In this document: piece after piece, positions 7,143 through 9,210 of the stretch | How positions within the stretch are numbered: the first letter of the stretch is position 1 | How the letters are laid out: every line of letters starts with the position of its first letter | Assembly: GCA_937927445.1 (NCBI GenBank) | Contig: CALAOB010000129.1 | Coordinates: 1-9,210 of the forward strand | Origin: an uncultured Oribacterium sp. | GTDB taxonomy: Bacteria > Bacillota > Clostridia > Lachnospirales > Lachnospiraceae | Reading direction: 5' to 3' | Length of the DNA stretch: 9,210 nucleotides | Notes under the pieces: generated by a model | Told to the model about the DNA's origin: nothing | Seen by the model: the letters and a program-made list of their open reading frames with translations, nothing else | Database searches by the model: none | Position numbers and translations under genes: made by a program

Positions 7143-7220
7143 GAAAGCGAAAGTCTCAAGGGAGGCTAGGGGGGGCAGACCCCATAAACTATAAAACATG
7201 CTTACGGTAAGGAGAAGAAC
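7143..7220 (+). other. dapB-purB intergenic spacer with G-rich element
   Basis: A short dyad (AGTCTC 7152-7157 with GAGGCT 7162-7167, one G-U) is followed by a run of seven G (7169-7175) and CCCC (7180-7183), which can pair as GGGG-CAGA-CCCC. There is no T tract, so it is not a standard terminator. TATAAA (7190-7195) lacks a -35 at normal spacing. CTTACgGTAAG (7201-7211) is a near-perfect palindrome whose right arm overlaps the purB Shine-Dalgarno AAGGAG (7209-7214, 6 nt from ATG). No riboswitch or RNA gene was recognised. Confidence 0.4.
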
Positions 7221-8657
7221 ATGGCGGATTACAATCGTTACACAAGCCCACTGACAGGACGTTATGCATCGAAGGAGATGCAGTACATTTTCTCACAGGA
7301 CAACAAGTTCCGTACCTGGAGAAAGCTCTGGATCGCACTGGCAGAGACGGAGCATGAGCTGGGTCTCAACATCACAAAGGAGCAGATCGATGAGCTGAAG
7401 GCACATCAGAATGAGATCAACTATGAGGTTGCGGAGGCACGTGAGAAGGAAGTGCGTCACGATGTTATGAGCCATGTGTACGCATACGGTGTACAGTGCC
7501 CGAACGCGAAGGGCATCATCCACCTCGGTGCGACCTCCTGCTATGTCGGCGATAACACCGATATCATCATCATGCGGGAGGGTCTCGAGCTCGTGCATAA
7601 GAAGCTCGTGAATGTCATCAACGAGCTCAGCAAGTTCGCGATGAAGTATAAGGATATGCCGACACTTGCGTATACCCATTTCCAGCCGGCACAGCCGACG
7701 ACGGTCGGTAAGCGTGCGACGCTGTGGCTGAATGAGCTCGTGCTCGACCTCGAGGATCTCGAGTATGTACTTGGCTCCCTGAAGCTCCTCGGCTCCAAGG
7801 GCACCACCGGCACCCAGGCGTCCTTCCTCGAGCTGTTCGACGGCGATCATGCGAAGTGCCGTCAGCTCGATCAGATGATTGCAGAGAAGATGGGATTTAC
7901 GTCCTGCTATCCGGTATCCGGTCAGACCTACAGCCGTAAGGTCGATTTCCGCGTGCTCAGCGTGCTCGCCGGCATCGCCCAGTCCGCGCATAAGTTCACG
8001 AACGACATCCGTATGCTCCAGCACATGAAGGAGGTCGAGGAGCCGTTCGAGAAGCACCAGATCGGTTCCAGCGCGATGGCGTACAAGCGGAACCCGATGC
8101 GTTCCGAGCGTATCGCTTCCCTTGCAGACTACGTGATCTCTGATCTTATGAATCCAATGCTGGTATCCTCCACGCAGTGGTTCGAGCGTACCCTCGACGA
8201 CTCCGCAAACAAGCGTCTGTCTGTACCGGAGGGCTTCCTCGCGATCGATGGTATCCTTGACCTCTACCTGAACGTCGTCGACGGTCTCGTGGTATATCCG
8301 AAGGTTATCCGCAAGCACCTTATGGCAGAGCTTCCGTTCATGGCAACCGAGAACATCATGATGGATGCCGTAAAGGCCGGTGGCGACCGTCAGGAGCTGC
8401 ATGAGAAGATCCGTCAGCTCAGCATGCAGGCGGGAAAGATGGTTAAGGAAGAGGGTAAGGACAACAACCTCCTCGAGCTGATCGCCGCGGATCCGAGCTT
8501 CCACCTGTCCCTCGAGGACCTCGAGGCGAGCATGCAGCCGGAGCGCTATGTCGGTCGTGCACCGAAGCAGACCGAGGAGTTCATCACCGAGGTGATCAAC
8601 CCGATCCTCGAGAAGAACAAGGATGCGCTCGGCCTCACCGCTGAGATCAATGTCTAA
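7221..8657 (+). CDS. purB: Adenylosuccinate lyase
   Basis: A 478-residue cytosolic homotetrameric enzyme of the fumarase/aspartase superfamily. It removes fumarate from SAICAR in de novo purine synthesis and from adenylosuccinate in AMP formation. The sequence carries RHDVMSH (79-85), HLGATSCYVGDN (101-112), THFQPAQPTTVGKR (152-165, catalytic H153) and the mobile signature loop IGSSAMAYKRNPMRSER (281-297, with the catalytic serine at 283/284). The loop and the length, greater than the roughly 430 residues of B. subtilis PurB, place it with the longer eukaryote-like lyases, also found in Clostridia. A287 stands where many relatives have proline. A clear AAGGAG precedes the start. It is not next to other pur genes here and is closed by a strong terminator, so it appears to end a transcription unit. 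Confidence 0.96.
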   Translation: MADYNRYTSPLTGRYASKEMQYIFSQDNKFRTWRKLWIALAETEHELGLNITKEQIDELKAHQNEINYEVAEAREKEVRHDVMSHVYAYGVQCPNAKGIIHLGATSCYVGDNTDIIIMREGLELVHKKLVNVINELSKFAMKYKDMPTLAYTHFQPAQPTTVGKRATLWLNELVLDLEDLEYVLGSLKLLGSKGTTGTQASFLELFDGDHAKCRQLDQMIAEKMGFTSCYPVSGQTYSRKVDFRVLSVLAGIAQSAHKFTNDIRMLQHMKEVEEPFEKHQIGSSAMAYKRNPMRSERIASLADYVISDLMNPMLVSSTQWFERTLDDSANKRLSVPEGFLAIDGILDLYLNVVDGLVVYPKVIRKHLMAELPFMATENIMMDAVKAGGDRQELHEKIRQLSMQAGKMVKEEGKDNNLLELIAADPSFHLSLEDLEASMQPERYVGRAPKQTEEFITEVINPILEKNKDALGLTAEINV

Positions 8658-8671
8658 TACCGTAAACTCCG

Positions 8672-8701
8672 CAGGGCCCTTTAGAGGGCCCTGTTTGATT
8701 T
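8672..8701 (+). terminator. Intrinsic terminator of purB
   Basis: A perfect 9-bp GC-rich stem (CAGGGCCCT, 8672-8680, with AGGGCCCTG, 8685-8693) and a TTAG loop are followed by TTTGATTT. It lies 14 nt after the purB stop and separates it from the peptidase gene. Confidence 0.85.
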
Positions 8702-8717
8702 GAAAAGGGGGAAGCGT

Positions 8718-9210
8718 ATGGAGAAGCACAGTATCCTTCCGTGGATCAATACAGAGTATTCCTATAAACTGGCGAAGCGGATGGAGCAGTTCCGCTCGCA
8801 TCCGGAGCTCGGCTACCGGCCGGCGGGGTCGGCGGCGGAGGCTGCGACCGGCGAGATGCTGCGGGAGGAGATGGAGCGCATCGGTCTCCGGGGCGTCCAT
8901 AAGGACGAGATCCGCGTGGATGCCTGGGAGTTTCATAAGGCAGAGCTCGTATGGCGGCGCGACGATGGCAGTGTCGGACTGCGGGCGCTGCTCGGCGGCT
9001 ATCAGACCACGTTTCAGACCGATGGGCCGCAGGAGTTCGGCCTCGTCTATGTCGGGAAGGGAACCGCAACCGATTACGAGGGGAAGGATGTAAAGGGAAA
9101 GCTGGTCCTCGCGGATATCAATCAGCGCGATGAGTGGTGGATCAATTTCCCGGTCTACCAGGCCTGTGTTCGTGGTGCCGCGGCGCTGATCGCCGTGCAG
9201 GAGGGCGGCT
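8718..9210 (+). CDS. Probable M28-family Zn-metallopeptidase with PA domain, 3' truncated by the window
   Basis: An open frame of 164 codons runs off the right edge. The ATG at 8718 follows a strong Shine-Dalgarno AAGGGGG (8705-8711, 6-nt spacing). Residues about 16-60 (SYKLAKRMEQFRSHPELGYR, then AGSAAEAATGEMLREEME and IGL) resemble the N-terminal region of M28 aminopeptidases. Residues about 105-164 (FGLVYVGKGTATDYEGKDVK followed by GKLVLA, then AALIAVQEGG) look like a PA domain, as inserted in many M28 enzymes. The N-terminus shows no signal peptide or membrane segment, so a cytosolic peptide-processing role is inferred. The zinc ligands and catalytic residues would lie beyond the window, so activity cannot be judged. 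No clear promoter lies between the purB terminator and this gene. Confidence 0.7.
   Translation, partial: MEKHSILPWINTEYSYKLAKRMEQFRSHPELGYRPAGSAAEAATGEMLREEMERIGLRGVHKDEIRVDAWEFHKAELVWRRDDGSVGLRALLGGYQTTFQTDGPQEFGLVYVGKGTATDYEGKDVKGKLVLADINQRDEWWINFPVYQACVRGAAALIAVQEGG

Noticed and set aside
7190..7195. TATAAA as a purB -10 box
   Set aside because: The sequence 17 nt upstream is the G run, with no -35 resemblance and no extended -10. It cannot be excluded but is unsupported.
7293..8936. A 547-codon open frame on the minus strand across purB, its terminator and the next gene
   Set aside because: It mirrors the codon bias of the + strand genes (frequent GAG, CTC, GAT), has no ribosome binding site or recognisable domain, and reads through a clear terminator hairpin. 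The + strand products are certain.
1..9210. A hidden novel multi-gene system, mobile element or CRISPR array
   Set aside because: Almost all DNA is accounted for by seven housekeeping-type genes with intact motifs. The spacers are short and hold only promoters, terminators and small dyads, and no repeat arrays, transposase or terminal inverted repeats were seen.

Overview
This window looks like ordinary chromosomal DNA from a Gram-positive member of the Clostridia, most likely a Lachnospiraceae-type organism. The evidence is a class A penicillin-binding protein whose linker and cysteine-bearing C-terminus have a Lachnospiraceae look, a eukaryote-like (long) adenylosuccinate lyase, strong Shine-Dalgarno sequences, and sigma-A-type promoters with TATAAT -10 boxes. 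By eye the DNA is fairly GC-rich for Clostridia. No genus is claimed. All genes are on the + strand.

Layout: a terminator for an off-window gene (23-54) and a promoter (89-117) precede a bifunctional class A PBP (174-2819). A YigZ/IMPACT family protein follows after 3 nt (2823-3437) and uses a ribosome binding site inside the end of the PBP gene. A good extended -10 promoter lies in the last codons of yigZ and should drive typA/bipA (3488-5320). A 107-nt leader with two dyads leads to dapA (5428-6312). An intrinsic terminator separates dapA from dapB (6378-7142). A 78-nt G-rich spacer precedes purB (7221-8657), which ends at a strong terminator (8672-8701). The window closes inside a probable M28-family metallopeptidase with a PA domain (8718 to beyond 9210).

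Functional links: DapA and DapB catalyse consecutive steps from aspartate semialdehyde towards meso-diaminopimelate and lysine. Diaminopimelate is a usual component of the peptidoglycan that the PBP polymerises and cross-links, so the left and middle parts share a cell-wall theme. TypA (ribosome-associated GTPase) and PurB (purine synthesis) are housekeeping genes.

I found no mobile element, CRISPR array, RNA gene, defence cassette or other undescribed multi-gene system. The observations worth a second look are regulatory: the promoter embedded in yigZ, with a predicted GAUUUUUUUG transcript start that resembles UTP-sensitive slippage promoters; the dyad over a TATAAT in the dapA leader; the terminator inside the dapA-dapB pair; and the G-rich element before purB.
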